Program-made: the position numbers and the translations under genes
Notes under the pieces: model-generated
What the model was told of the DNA's origin: nothing
Databases searched by the model: none
What the model saw: the letters and a program-made list of their open reading frames with translations, nothing else
From: Maribacter sedimenticola
Lineage (GTDB): Bacteria > Bacteroidota > Bacteroidia > Flavobacteriales > Flavobacteriaceae
Reading direction: 5' to 3'
Assembly (NCBI RefSeq): GCF_900188415.1
Contig: NZ_FZNV01000003.1
Span: forward strand, 372,001 to 436,000
DNA: 64,000 nucleotides
In this document: positions 9,112-21,084 of the stretch, one piece after another
Position numbering within the stretch: position 1 is the stretch's first letter
How the letters are laid out: the number at the start of each line of letters is the position of its first letter

Positions 9112-9628
9112 TCCAAGTATAATTATTTGGTTCAGTTGCATCCAGAAGATCAATCTCTAGTATTTTTGCAATATTTTCACCAAATAGATAGGCTTGTTGT
9201 TTAGATTCACTTTCATATACATTAAAATGTCTATTTTTTGCGTACCATAAATTTGCTTCATATATAAAATTACCGTCAACTAATGGTTGTTTGAAAACCG
9301 ATACATACTCAATTTCGGGTAATTCTTTCCATATCCCATATCTTATTGGACCCACACCATATTGAAGTTTATATCTCTTGTTTTGCAAATCAAAAAGAAC
9401 ATCCTTTACGATAGAAAAAGTCAAAGCTCCAGGTAAAATAAAAAGAATAATTTTTAATGTATGGATTCCCTTAATCAATGAAGGCTTAAAATCCACTATA
9501 TAAAAAAGAAGTAAGGATACTATTGCAGTATAATGAATAGCGGCAATTATCAGGTGCCATAAAGGACGATTACCTTCGGATATAATTACATTCTTTTTTC
9601 TCACTCCCTTTAAAACGATAAAAGCCAT
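9098..9628 (-). CDS. Unknown two-helix membrane protein
   Basis: A 176-residue protein I do not recognise. It has two hydrophobic segments (about residues 23-45 and 55-75, the second containing 'ILFILPGALTF') followed by a soluble, mixed-charge C-terminal half (about 85-176) rich in aromatic residues. This resembles a PH-like or DUF-type cytoplasmic domain tethered to the membrane, but no motif settles it. Its ATG lies inside the hairpin that probably terminates the atpD-atpC transcript, so the gene may be poorly translated from read-through or may really begin at the GTG at residue 9 (position 9604). No other Met exists in the sequence. Confidence 0.6.
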   Translation of the reverse strand: MAFIVLKGVRKKNVIISEGNRPLWHLIIAAIHYTAIVSLLLFYIVDFKPSLIKGIHTLKIILFILPGALTFSIVKDVLFDLQNKRYKLQYGVGPIRYGIWKELPEIEYVSVFKQPLVDGNFIYEANLWYAKNRHFNVYESESKQQAYLFGENIAKILEIDLLDATEPNNYTWKEVK

Positions 9629-9645
9629 ACGATATGTATGGCTTT
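9621..9645 (-). terminator. Terminator hairpin of atpD-atpC
   Basis: A perfect 10-bp stem, AAAGCCATAC/GTATGGCTTT, with a 5-base loop, 28 bases after the atpC stop on the minus strand. It is followed by TTATCGTTTT, a modest T-rich tail. The 3' arm contains the ATG of the next gene on the same strand. Confidence 0.6.
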
Positions 9646-9672
9646 TTATAACATTTTATCTCCTATTGAATT

Positions 9673-9951
9673 TTAATCCGCTAGTACAATAACCTTATTA
9701 TTCTTTAATTCAATGGTACCACTAGTTATAGGTAGCACAGTGTTTCCATCAGAATCTTTACTGAATTTTGATGCATGAGCCTTTTCCAAAGTCACATTTC
9801 CGGCAATTTTAACCTTCCCTTCCTGTAACAAAGAAACTATTGGAGCGTGATCTTTTAACATCTGAAACTCTCCGTTAATACCGGGTACGGTAACAGATGT
9901 TACTTCTCCCGCAAACAAAGTGGCCTCTGGTGATACAATTTCTAAATACAT
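9673..9951 (-). CDS. atpC: F1 ATP synthase epsilon subunit (short form)
   Basis: A 92-residue protein consisting only of the N-terminal beta-sandwich of epsilon: 'LEIVSPEATLFAGEVTSVTV' at the start, then 'PGINGEFQMLKDHAPIVSLL' (about 24-43), the conserved 'G.h..HaP'-like region. The two C-terminal helices that inhibit ATP hydrolysis in proteobacterial and Bacillus enzymes are absent (full-length proteins have about 130-140 residues). Short forms occur in Bacteroidota. It follows atpD on the same strand after an 82-base gap filled with a 7-bp periodic sequence. Other atp genes are not in the window. Confidence 0.92.
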   Translation of the reverse strand: MYLEIVSPEATLFAGEVTSVTVPGINGEFQMLKDHAPIVSLLQEGKVKIAGNVTLEKAHASKFSKDSDGNTVLPITSGTIELKNNKVIVLAD

Positions 9952-9959
9952 ATTTTTTA

Positions 9960-10030
9960 AGTATTCAGTACTCAGTATTCAGCATACAGTAGCAAACAAA
10001 GTGCAAACTGTTACTGCTAACTGCTTACTA
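9960..10030. repeat. Degenerate 7-bp periodic array between atpD and atpC
   Basis: On the minus strand the 71 bases divide into ten consecutive heptamers: GTAAGCA, GTTAGCA, GTAACAG, TTTGCAC, TTTGTTT, GCTACTG, TATGCTG, AATACTG, AGTACTG, AATACT. The last five form a clear series (xxxxCTG). The array fills nearly the whole gap between the atpD stop and the atpC start. Confidence 0.7.
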
Positions 10031-10033
10031 GTT

Positions 10034-11560
<1,527 letters not shown>

Positions 11561-11602
11561 TTACGTTTAATATAACCTTAAAAATGCTCTCATTTTCAGG
11601 CT

Positions 11603-11634
11603 GCAAAGATATGCTATTCAATTTTAAACAAAAA
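11603..11634 (-). promoter_or_regulatory. atpD promoter, Bacteroidota type
   Basis: Reading the minus strand: TTTTTG (-33 element, 11629-11634), a 17-base spacer, then TATCTTTGC (-7 element, 11603-11611). Both match the TTTG/TAnnTTTG consensus of the primary sigma factor in this phylum. The start codon is at 11542, giving a leader of about 55 bases. Confidence 0.75.
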
Positions 11635-11662
11635 CTGTTTTTTAGCTTTTTTACAAAACTAA

Positions 11663-11685
11663 AAAGGTGCCCTGAGAGCACCTTT
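11663..11685 (-). terminator. Terminator of the TonB receptor/SGNH unit
   Basis: AAAGGTGC / GCACCTTT, an 8-bp stem with a 7-base loop, 25 bases beyond the SGNH stop on the minus strand. It is followed on that strand by TTAGTTTTGT. It separates the unit from the atpD promoter. Confidence 0.8.
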
Positions 11686-11709
11686 ATTTATTGATAATTA
11701 TATATTCCA

Positions 11710-13245
11710 TTACTGTAACGTGGGAGAATAATTTGTAGGATAATCACCTACATCAAGCAAATTGCCCGATGCCTCAAAGTTTGAACCATAAGTAGCATCA
11801 ATGGCCTTCATGAACTCATTTGCCAACAACGCATACCCGCGTGCAGTAGGATGTACACCGTCCAAAGAAAATGCACTACCCGTCACCAAACTAGAGGTTA
11901 ACGTAAAATCACCACTGGTAATACCACCATTGGCCAACTGGTTCAATAAGGAATTTGCATCCACCAATGCAAGACCGGCTTGGGCGGCCGTTGCTTCAAT
12001 AATTTGGTTGAACGCCTCAATAGCCACTGCAATTTCTTCTTGTTCACTAGGAATTAATACCCACTTGTCCGCAAGTGGTACGGCAACTCCATTTACCGAT
12101 AAAGGATTGCCCGGTACCGCAAGTGTACCAATAAAATTTGATGCCGTTAATACCAATAAATCATTAGCCGTGGCCTGTCTAATTTTTGGCAATGCAGCAA
12201 ATGCCGGATTAATAGCTCCTAAATCCGTCAATGATTCATCCTCTATGACTACCGCATTATTAGGTCCTTCGACAAAATTTATCGTTCTGGCCTCTAATTC
12301 TTCCTGTGTAAACAATCCTGTACCTGCCAAAGCGCCAAAGGCAGCTTGCAAACCACCATTATATTGTGCATAAGCCCCGTTCACCGCAGCTGCAGTAGCA
12401 GCATCCAGAGGTACCGGATTATGGGGAACTGTAGTAAAATGCGGAATATCTACCACATTAGGAATATTGGCAACCACTCCTTTTGCACCTCCTGCGGTCA
12501 AGGTTGCGATCAAAGCTCCATAACTACCATCAAAACCAACACCTGGCACTCCGGAAACCGGAGTTATTGGGTTAGTACCGTCACCACCTGTAGTTGCATA
12601 GCCCAGTACATCATTATTACCTATCCAAAGAGAGAAAAAGCTAGGAGCTTGACTTACTGCCATTTCCAATACGCTAATATCAGGTGTATTTCCTGTCATC
12701 CTTACGAAATAGGGGTTTGCCAAACCTAAAGATACATTTGCCAAATTACCATATCCTGGCGCCAGTAGATGAAAGCTTTTAGCTCCTGGTACGCCTAGAT
12801 TATTAAATGGACCGGTAGGGTTGTTCAATACTATATCCGTCGAAACAGTAACCGATGCGCCCAAAGCAGCTTCTAACGGTACAGGACCAGCACCTCCAAA
12901 AACCAATCTAGGGTCTTGAATTCTTTCTCCACCGGCAGCAAGTCCACCAAAATTATCATTGGTAAGCGGTTGTACAAAACTTCCGCCACCCGCTAAACTA
13001 AATTTCTGGGACAATAAATTTGGCAACGACATACTTTGACTAGCTTGGAACAAAGCTCCGTCCGTAAAACCTGCAGTCAATGAATTGCCCAAGGCCACAT
13101 AATTTGAAAAATCAGCAGAGCCAGCGGTCAATTCAACAGGGTCTTCCACAATCACTTCTGGTGAAAGATCAACATCTTCTGGATCATTACAAGCCGTAAA
13201 AGCCAAGATCCCTATAGAAATATATATAAATTTTAAATTTTTCAT
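11710..13245 (-). CDS. SGNH/GDSL-type hydrolase lipoprotein
   Basis: A 511-residue surface or periplasmic lipoprotein with a signal sequence ending at Cys 19 ('FTAC'). Block I is 'ALGNSLTAGF' with the nucleophile Ser 55 (GNSL instead of GDSL). Block III is 'LWIGNNDVLGY' (GxND type), and block V is 'DGVHPTARGYALL' with Asp 462 and His 465. The catalytic triad is therefore complete. It is longer than simple GDSL esterases and rich in Gly/Ala/Asn. It lies 20 bases after a TonB-dependent receptor and ends at a terminator, so the two form one transcription unit. It likely cleaves an ester on a ligand taken up by that receptor; the substrate is unknown. Confidence 0.85.
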   Translation of the reverse strand: MKNLKFIYISIGILAFTACNDPEDVDLSPEVIVEDPVELTAGSADFSNYVALGNSLTAGFTDGALFQASQSMSLPNLLSQKFSLAGGGSFVQPLTNDNFGGLAAGGERIQDPRLVFGGAGPVPLEAALGASVTVSTDIVLNNPTGPFNNLGVPGAKSFHLLAPGYGNLANVSLGLANPYFVRMTGNTPDISVLEMAVSQAPSFFSLWIGNNDVLGYATTGGDGTNPITPVSGVPGVGFDGSYGALIATLTAGGAKGVVANIPNVVDIPHFTTVPHNPVPLDAATAAAVNGAYAQYNGGLQAAFGALAGTGLFTQEELEARTINFVEGPNNAVVIEDESLTDLGAINPAFAALPKIRQATANDLLVLTASNFIGTLAVPGNPLSVNGVAVPLADKWVLIPSEQEEIAVAIEAFNQIIEATAAQAGLALVDANSLLNQLANGGITSGDFTLTSSLVTGSAFSLDGVHPTARGYALLANEFMKAIDATYGSNFEASGNLLDVGDYPTNYSPTLQ

Positions 13246-13265
13246 TTCAACTCCTTATTTAAAAA

Positions 13266-16049
13266 TTAGTTGTTAATAGTCCAAGATAAGTAGTACATAG
13301 ACCCTATAAATCCAGTACCGAATGCAGTAAAATATTCTTTATTAGTAAGGTTGGTACCTCCTAGTTTGAACGTGGACTTAATACTGGGCACATCATAATT
13401 AATCTGCGCATCCACTACATGAAATTCAGGTACTACACCATTACCGAAAGTAGCTTCCCAGAAATAATCATCGCTAAATCTATAGGATACGTTGAAACCA
13501 AAATTATTGAACAGTTCCTTGTTCCCAAAAGAAGCCTTGAATTTATGCTCTGGAGTGTTGAAATTCAACATTACATCTGGGTTTGCATCGCGGTCAAAAT
13601 CAAGTTTAGTAAAAGTGTAACTTCCTTCCAGATCAAAATTACCAAGTACTTTCATACTTAACCCTAGTGAAGCACCATAGGAATTTACATCTGCATCTGT
13701 ATTTGTATATGCACTATAAGCTTGGAAATCCCCGTTTGAAATTGCCGCAATGGATAAACCACCATCACCAACAGTACCGTAATATGGGGCAACAACCACT
13801 TCCTGGGAAATAAAGTCTTGATAAGAATTAAAATAAGTACTAAAATCAATTACCAATTTATCAACCTTTCCCCTATAACCTACTTCAAAGGAAGTTACTT
13901 TTTCGGGCTTTATAATATCAGGGTTGGCTACTTCCAAATCGGCAGGATTTCCCGTTTCCGACAAACGAGTTACGGATGCTGCGGAATAAGAATTGTTATA
14001 TGCCGCCGCCCCGGTTTGGTTTATTGTACTTGGCTGCCCTAAAAGCTGACCACCTCCACTGACTTCAAAATCCCTGGAATAACGATCCAAATTGTTTGGT
14101 GCGGACCCCACCAAGATTGCCCTACCTGCATCTAACCCAATAAAAAGATCTTGGGTAGTTGGGTTTCTAAAACCAGTTTGCGCAGAGGCCCTTATGTTAT
14201 GATCTCTGTTCAGGGTAAAACCTGCAGATAACCTAGGCGATATAAATCCGTCAAAAAATTCTGACTTATCATAACGAATAGATCCGGTAAGTTTTAAGCT
14301 CTTTTCATTTTGAAAAGGCAATGTCTTTTGTACTTGTGAATAAATACCAAATTCAGAGTAATTTATGGGTCCATCAAAATCAGTATATATAGTACCGGAA
14401 GAATTTAAACTGTATTCCCTAAAAGAACCCCCAACCTGAATTTCTGCCCAATCTATTAAATGGCTGAAATTGTAATTGGCATCTGCATGATAGTATTTGG
14501 ATGCATCCTGAAATTTTGATCCCGTTGTCAAATCCGGATCGTTGATACTTCTATCAAAAGCAGCTTGAAACTCCGGGGTTCCAGGCAAAAACCTACCTGT
14601 CTCCGCTTGAGCCCTAGCCGCAGCATGTGCTTGCTCATCGGTTGCTCCTGCCAAGGTGGCCTGTACATATGTACCGGTGTATTCACCAAACCAAGTGTTG
14701 TCATCTTTCCAAGCCCTGTTAATATTAATACCTGTAAACACCATGTCATAAGAATCACCGGCTTTATCAGCTACTACATAGCCCCTTACAAAGAAGTTGT
14801 CGTTCTTTACTTCCAACTTGTGCTGTTCCTGAAAAAACCCAGCTATATTGTACCTGTTGGTTCCTTGGTAAATTGTATTACCCGTACCTACCTTACCTAC
14901 ATAGGACAATTCCAGACTATTATCTTCAATTGGCCTATAATATAGACCCCAATCCGCTTTAATACTTTCCGCATTGTAATTGGTCAACACATTTTCATTA
15001 TAACCGGTTCTACTTACAATTTGCGAAGGAACCAATGCATTTGCACCGGCAGGTAAAATACCTAATCCTTCTAATGTAAGCGCCACATCCTTAATATCTG
15101 TTGCAACCTCATCACCATAGACATTGATACCGTCATAATTTAAATCTGCCCTAGTACCACCGGGCCTAGTCTTATCCACTTCACTTGTAGCGGCCCAATC
15201 CGTACCTTTCAAATAACCAAAATTGACCTTTCCCGCAAATTTATCGCTGAATTTATGAGCAGCCCTAATCCCAACATCCGTATAGGCGTTATCCCCTGCA
15301 GATTTTTGAGAAGTAATACCTCTTTTTATAGAAACACTTATTCCTTCATGGTCAAACGGACTCTTACTGCGCATAAACAATATTCCGTTAAATGCATTAG
15401 CACCATACAATGCCGATGATGCCCCAGGTAATAATTCCACACTGGAAACATCCGTTTCTATCATACCTACCAAGTTTCCAATAGGAAAATTAAGCGCGGG
15501 GGTAGAATTGTCCATACCATCTACCAACTGCATAAATCGAGTATTGGCAAAGGAGGCAAATCCTCTGGTATTTACCGATTTAAATGTTAAACTGTTCGTA
15601 TTTACATCAACTCCCTTTAAATTTTCCAAACCGCCATAAAAATCTGCAGCCGTGGTACTTTTTATTTCGGAAATACCAATTCTTTCTACTGTAACGGGGG
15701 ATTCAAAAATTCGTTCAGGGGTTCTTGATGCCGAAATAACGACCTCATCCAAAAATGTTTGGGATTCTGTCAAAATAATATTTACCGTCTGATTATTACT
15801 TGTAATCGTTTCGGTGGCATTTGTATACCCAATACTTGAGACTTCTATTTTAAAAGGTGGAACCTCAGAAGTTTCTAAATTGAAATTACCGTCAAAATCC
15901 GATACAGTCCCAATAGTTTTACCAACAATAACAATATTGGCCCCGGGGATAGGCTGGTTGTTCTGATCAACAACCGTACCATTGATATTGGTCTGTGCAA
16001 ACCCTAAGGTTCCAAAACCAAACAATGCTAAAAGTAGTATTGCTCTCAT
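13266..16049 (-). CDS. TonB-dependent receptor with CarboxypepD_reg-like domain
   Basis: A 927-residue outer-membrane transporter. It has a signal peptide (about 1-18), a carboxypeptidase regulatory-like beta domain (about 20-95, 'INGTVVDQNNQPIPGANI'), a TonB-box-like 'LDEVVISASRTPERI' (about 99-113), a plug domain (about 120-230, with 'LLPGASSALYGANAFNGILF'), and a beta-barrel ending in an aromatic strand. It is upstream of and co-transcribed with an SGNH hydrolase lipoprotein rather than a SusD protein, so it is not a classical glycan SusCD pair. Its ligand may be an ester-containing compound such as a lipid or acylated sugar (inference). Confidence 0.93.
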   Translation of the reverse strand: MRAILLLALFGFGTLGFAQTNINGTVVDQNNQPIPGANIVIVGKTIGTVSDFDGNFNLETSEVPPFKIEVSSIGYTNATETITSNNQTVNIILTESQTFLDEVVISASRTPERIFESPVTVERIGISEIKSTTAADFYGGLENLKGVDVNTNSLTFKSVNTRGFASFANTRFMQLVDGMDNSTPALNFPIGNLVGMIETDVSSVELLPGASSALYGANAFNGILFMRSKSPFDHEGISVSIKRGITSQKSAGDNAYTDVGIRAAHKFSDKFAGKVNFGYLKGTDWAATSEVDKTRPGGTRADLNYDGINVYGDEVATDIKDVALTLEGLGILPAGANALVPSQIVSRTGYNENVLTNYNAESIKADWGLYYRPIEDNSLELSYVGKVGTGNTIYQGTNRYNIAGFFQEQHKLEVKNDNFFVRGYVVADKAGDSYDMVFTGININRAWKDDNTWFGEYTGTYVQATLAGATDEQAHAAARAQAETGRFLPGTPEFQAAFDRSINDPDLTTGSKFQDASKYYHADANYNFSHLIDWAEIQVGGSFREYSLNSSGTIYTDFDGPINYSEFGIYSQVQKTLPFQNEKSLKLTGSIRYDKSEFFDGFISPRLSAGFTLNRDHNIRASAQTGFRNPTTQDLFIGLDAGRAILVGSAPNNLDRYSRDFEVSGGGQLLGQPSTINQTGAAAYNNSYSAASVTRLSETGNPADLEVANPDIIKPEKVTSFEVGYRGKVDKLVIDFSTYFNSYQDFISQEVVVAPYYGTVGDGGLSIAAISNGDFQAYSAYTNTDADVNSYGASLGLSMKVLGNFDLEGSYTFTKLDFDRDANPDVMLNFNTPEHKFKASFGNKELFNNFGFNVSYRFSDDYFWEATFGNGVVPEFHVVDAQINYDVPSIKSTFKLGGTNLTNKEYFTAFGTGFIGSMYYLSWTINN

Positions 16050-16182
16050 TCTTAATTTAAGTTTAAAATTAGTTCGGGCTCAAGATACAGATTATTTTAT
16101 CTCGAAAATATTAATTTGAAAAAAATTATGCATGCATAGTATTATTTTGATAATTATACCCTATATATATTGTGTATTGCGC

Positions 16183-16217
16183 AAAAAAAAGCGGTATGGA
16201 TTGCTCCACACCGCTTT
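16183..16217 (-). terminator. glmS terminator
   Basis: A 13-bp stem with one G-T pair (AAAGCGGTGTGGA/TCCATACCGCTTT) and a 4-base loop, read on the minus strand and followed by TTTTT. It lies 20 bases after the glmS stop. Confidence 0.9.
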
Positions 16218-16236
16218 AATATAATTTATCTTACTT

Positions 16237-18081
16237 CTATTCCACCGTTACCGATTTGGCTAAATTTCTGGGTTGATCCACATTACAGCCTCTCATTACC
16301 GCAATATGATAAGAAAGTAGTTGCAAAGGAATGGTAGTCAAAAGTGGAGTCAAACTTTCCAACGTTTCCGGGACCTCAATCACATGGTCGGCCAAATCTC
16401 TCACTTGTTCATCACCTTCGGTAACAATAGCGATAATCTTACCCTTCCTTGATTTAATCTCCTGAATATTACTTACTACCTTTTCATAATGTCCTTTTTT
16501 AGTGGCAATAACGAAAACAGGCATATGTTCATCAATTAATGCTATAGGTCCGTGCTTCATTTCCGCGGCAGGATATCCTTCTGCATGAATATAACTTATC
16601 TCTTTTAATTTTAACGCCCCTTCTAAAGCTACTGGGAAATTATATCCTCTACCCAAGTATAGACAATTGGTAGAATCCTTGTATACATCAGCAATAATTT
16701 CTATTAAAGCATTGGACTCTAACGATTTTTCAACCTTGGAAGGTATTGTTTCCAATTCCGTTAAATATTCACGGTATTTGGTTTCGGAAAATTCACCTTT
16801 TGCCTTGGCCAACCTTAAGGCCATTAACGTTAATACTGTAATCTGTGTAGTAAAGGCCTTTGTAGAAGCAACACCTATTTCAGGACCCGCATGCGTATAT
16901 GCACCTGCATCTGTCTCTCTAGCAATAGAGGACCCTACAACGTTACAAACACCAAAAACAAATGCACCTTTCTCTTTTGCAAGTTTAATTGCCGCCAAGG
17001 TATCCGCTGTTTCTCCAGATTGGGATATCGCAATTAAAACATCCTTATCCGTAATAACCGGATTTCTATACCTGAACTCAGACGCATATTCAACCTCAAC
17101 AGGTATTCTTGCCAAATCTTCAAAAATATATTCCGCCACCAGACCTGCATGCCATGAAGTTCCACAAGCCACTATGATGATTCTATTGGCATTGATGAAT
17201 TTCTCCATATTTTGCTCAATACCGGACATTTTTACCAATCCTTGATCTGCCAATAATCTACCTCTGTAGGTGTCCTTTATAGCCCTAGGTTGTTCGTAAA
17301 TTTCCTTTAACATAAAGTGGTCATATCCACCTTTTTCTATTTCCTCCAAATTCATTTGCAATTCCAAAATCCTTGGATACGCAACTGAATCATCTTTAAT
17401 CTTTCTTAATTTAATCTCCTTACCCAATCTAATGATAGCCATTTCCTCATCTTCAAGATAGACGGCATTATTAGTAAATTCGATAAATGGCGAAGCATCC
17501 GAAGCAATAAAAAATTCATTGTTGCCAATACCAATAGCCAATGGGCTACCTAATTTTGCAACTACAATTTCATCTGGCTTTTCAACATCAAATACGGCAA
17601 TTGCGTAGGCACCAACAACTTGGTTAAGCGCTATTTGCACCGCCTTACCCAACTTCACATCTTCCGTTTTCTTAACTTCCTCTATTAAATTGACCAATAC
17701 TTCAGTGTCCGTATCCGACTTAAATACATAACCCCTTTTGGTCAACTCCTGCTTAATGGCCTCATAATTTTCAATGATACCATTGTGAATGATTACCAGA
17801 TTTCCTGAATTTGAATAGTGCGGGTGGGAATTAACATCATTTGGAACACCATGGGTAGCCCAGCGGGTATGACCAATTCCTATACTTCCTTCCAAAGAAA
17901 TCTCCTTGGCCTTGTTTTTTAAATCCTCTACCTTTCCCTTAGTTTTAGAGAGGTTGATTTTGTTCCCGTCATACAACGCAATACCTGCACTGTCATAACC
18001 ACGATATTCTAATCGCTGAAGACCTTTAATTACTATGGGAAAAGCATCCCTATGACCTATATAACCTACAATTCCACACAT
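16237..18081 (-). CDS. glmS: Glutamine-fructose-6-phosphate aminotransferase (isomerising)
   Basis: A 614-residue enzyme making glucosamine-6-phosphate for peptidoglycan and LPS. The N-terminal class II glutaminase begins with Cys 2 ('MCGIVGYIG'), with 'GHTRWATHG' near 73-81. Two SIS domains follow, with 'CGTSWHAGLVAEY' near 305-317 and 'SQSGETADT' near 352-360, and the protein ends in the family tail 'NLAKSVTVE'. No glmS ribozyme or other structured leader is apparent upstream. It follows DUF4270 by 153 bases on the same strand and ends in a strong terminator. Confidence 0.98.
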   Translation of the reverse strand: MCGIVGYIGHRDAFPIVIKGLQRLEYRGYDSAGIALYDGNKINLSKTKGKVEDLKNKAKEISLEGSIGIGHTRWATHGVPNDVNSHPHYSNSGNLVIIHNGIIENYEAIKQELTKRGYVFKSDTDTEVLVNLIEEVKKTEDVKLGKAVQIALNQVVGAYAIAVFDVEKPDEIVVAKLGSPLAIGIGNNEFFIASDASPFIEFTNNAVYLEDEEMAIIRLGKEIKLRKIKDDSVAYPRILELQMNLEEIEKGGYDHFMLKEIYEQPRAIKDTYRGRLLADQGLVKMSGIEQNMEKFINANRIIIVACGTSWHAGLVAEYIFEDLARIPVEVEYASEFRYRNPVITDKDVLIAISQSGETADTLAAIKLAKEKGAFVFGVCNVVGSSIARETDAGAYTHAGPEIGVASTKAFTTQITVLTLMALRLAKAKGEFSETKYREYLTELETIPSKVEKSLESNALIEIIADVYKDSTNCLYLGRGYNFPVALEGALKLKEISYIHAEGYPAAEMKHGPIALIDEHMPVFVIATKKGHYEKVVSNIQEIKSRKGKIIAIVTEGDEQVRDLADHVIEVPETLESLTPLLTTIPLQLLSYHIAVMRGCNVDQPRNLAKSVTVE

Positions 18082-18234
18082 ATAACTATTATTTGCTGAC
18101 TTATTTTTTAATTATCCTACACGAAAATATACCATCGTGACCAAATTTTATACTATTTAAGGTATACAACGTGAATAATCTATAAAATGATATACGAATA
18201 CCAAATTAATTATAGGAAATAGAAATAGGTTTAC

Positions 18235-20169
<1,935 letters not shown>

Positions 20170-20171
20170 GA

Positions 20172-20981
20172 TTATTTTAAAACTTCTGTGTTATAAAAAT
20201 TAGCATACGCCTCTTCAAATTCCTGCACAGGTACGTATGGCAACACTGGTTTTTCTTGGTTGGATATATGGTTCTCTAATTCTTCCGGAATTTCTTCCGA
20301 AGCTAAAATAATTGCATCCGCGTAATCTACGGCCACCTTTAACAAATTATTATAAGTAGGCTCTGCCAAAGAAGAAATAGCTTCTTCAGGAATACCATCA
20401 AATGCAATTTTTTTGATCATTTCAGGATCTAAAGTGCCATCAAAAGTTTTACCGTATACGGACAACACGATCTTACTGTCCCCAAACAAAGGCTCATCCG
20501 CGTAGTATTTTTTAAGATATAATGGCAAAAGACTAGCCATCCAACCATGTACGTGAATAATATCCGGAGACCAATTTAATTTCTTAACCGTTTCCATGAC
20601 CCCTTTAGCAAAGAAGATCGCTCTTTGGTCATTGTCAGGAAACAATACTCCTTGCTTATCAGTAAACGTAGCCTTTCTCTTAAAATATTCTTCGTTATCA
20701 ATAAAATAAACCTGAATACGTTCTTTTGGTATTGATGCAACCTTAATGATCAATGGCATATCCATATCATTAATTACCAAATTCATACCGGAAAGACGTA
20801 TTACTTCGTGCAGTTGATGCCTCCTTTCATTGATATTCCCATAACGTGGCATGAATATCCTTATCTGGCCACCATTGCTGTTGACCATTCTAGGTGCTTC
20901 ATAAGACATTAGGGAAACTTCGTTTTCGGGTAAGTAAGGAACTAATTCAGAAGATACAAATAATATCTTTTTACCATTCAT
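20172..20981 (-). CDS. Glycogen/starch synthase, GT5 catalytic domain only
   Basis: A 269-residue protein matching the N-terminal Rossmann domain of glycogen synthase (GT5): 'ILFVSSELVPYL' at the start, 'HVHGWMASLLPLYLKKYY' near 144-161, and an 'FDGTLDPEMIKKIAFDGI' segment. The C-terminal GT1-like half that carries the ADP-glucose site of full-length enzymes (about 480 residues) is absent, and the following gene starts 5 bases later, so the short form is real. Such half-size proteins beside panC and DUF4270 are usual in Flavobacteriia. Whether it has synthase activity is doubtful. It is divergent from panC. Confidence 0.8.
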   Translation of the reverse strand: MNGKKILFVSSELVPYLPENEVSLMSYEAPRMVNSNGGQIRIFMPRYGNINERRHQLHEVIRLSGMNLVINDMDMPLIIKVASIPKERIQVYFIDNEEYFKRKATFTDKQGVLFPDNDQRAIFFAKGVMETVKKLNWSPDIIHVHGWMASLLPLYLKKYYADEPLFGDSKIVLSVYGKTFDGTLDPEMIKKIAFDGIPEEAISSLAEPTYNNLLKVAVDYADAIILASEEIPEELENHISNQEKPVLPYVPVQEFEEAYANFYNTEVLK

Positions 20982-21017
20982 AAAGGTTATATTTTATTTT
21001 TCACAAGAACGCAAGTG

Positions 21018-21025
21018 CAAAATTA
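21018..21025 (-). promoter_or_regulatory. Candidate -7 box of the GT5/DUF4270 operon
   Basis: TAATTTTG followed by C on the minus strand, matching TAnnTTTG, 36 bases before the GT5 ATG. The -33 element is not convincing. It lies in the same short intergenic region as the panC box on the other strand. Confidence 0.4.
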
Positions 21026-21056
21026 CAAAAAATATAGAGATTAGCAGTAATTATAG

Positions 21057-21064
21057 TAAGTTTG
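21057..21064 (+). promoter_or_regulatory. Candidate -7 box of the panC operon
   Basis: TAAGTTTG followed by C, matching TAnnTTTG, 20 bases before the panC ATG. With the opposite box at 21018-21025 it makes a divergent promoter pair only about 30 bases apart. Confidence 0.45.
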
Positions 21065-21084
21065 CTCGCTAAATTACATTTTAC

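Noticed and set aside
11801..12373. Plus-strand open frame of 190 residues opposite the SGNH gene
   Set aside because: It is a shadow of a real gene on the other strand, with no recognisable domain and an implausible composition.
16082..16180. AT-rich region upstream of the TonB receptor at 13.3-16.0 kb, searched for a promoter
   Set aside because: TATCTTGA is the best match and lacks the TTTG core; no convincing element.
16667..17245. Plus-strand open frame of 192 residues opposite glmS
   Set aside because: Antisense shadow of a highly conserved enzyme; no independent support.
18115..18234. Inverted repeat CACGA/TCGTG and TTTG-like elements upstream of glmS, considered as a riboswitch or ribozyme
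   Set aside because: Too short and without a conserved glmS ribozyme core; the spacing to TTTG elements does not fit a promoter.
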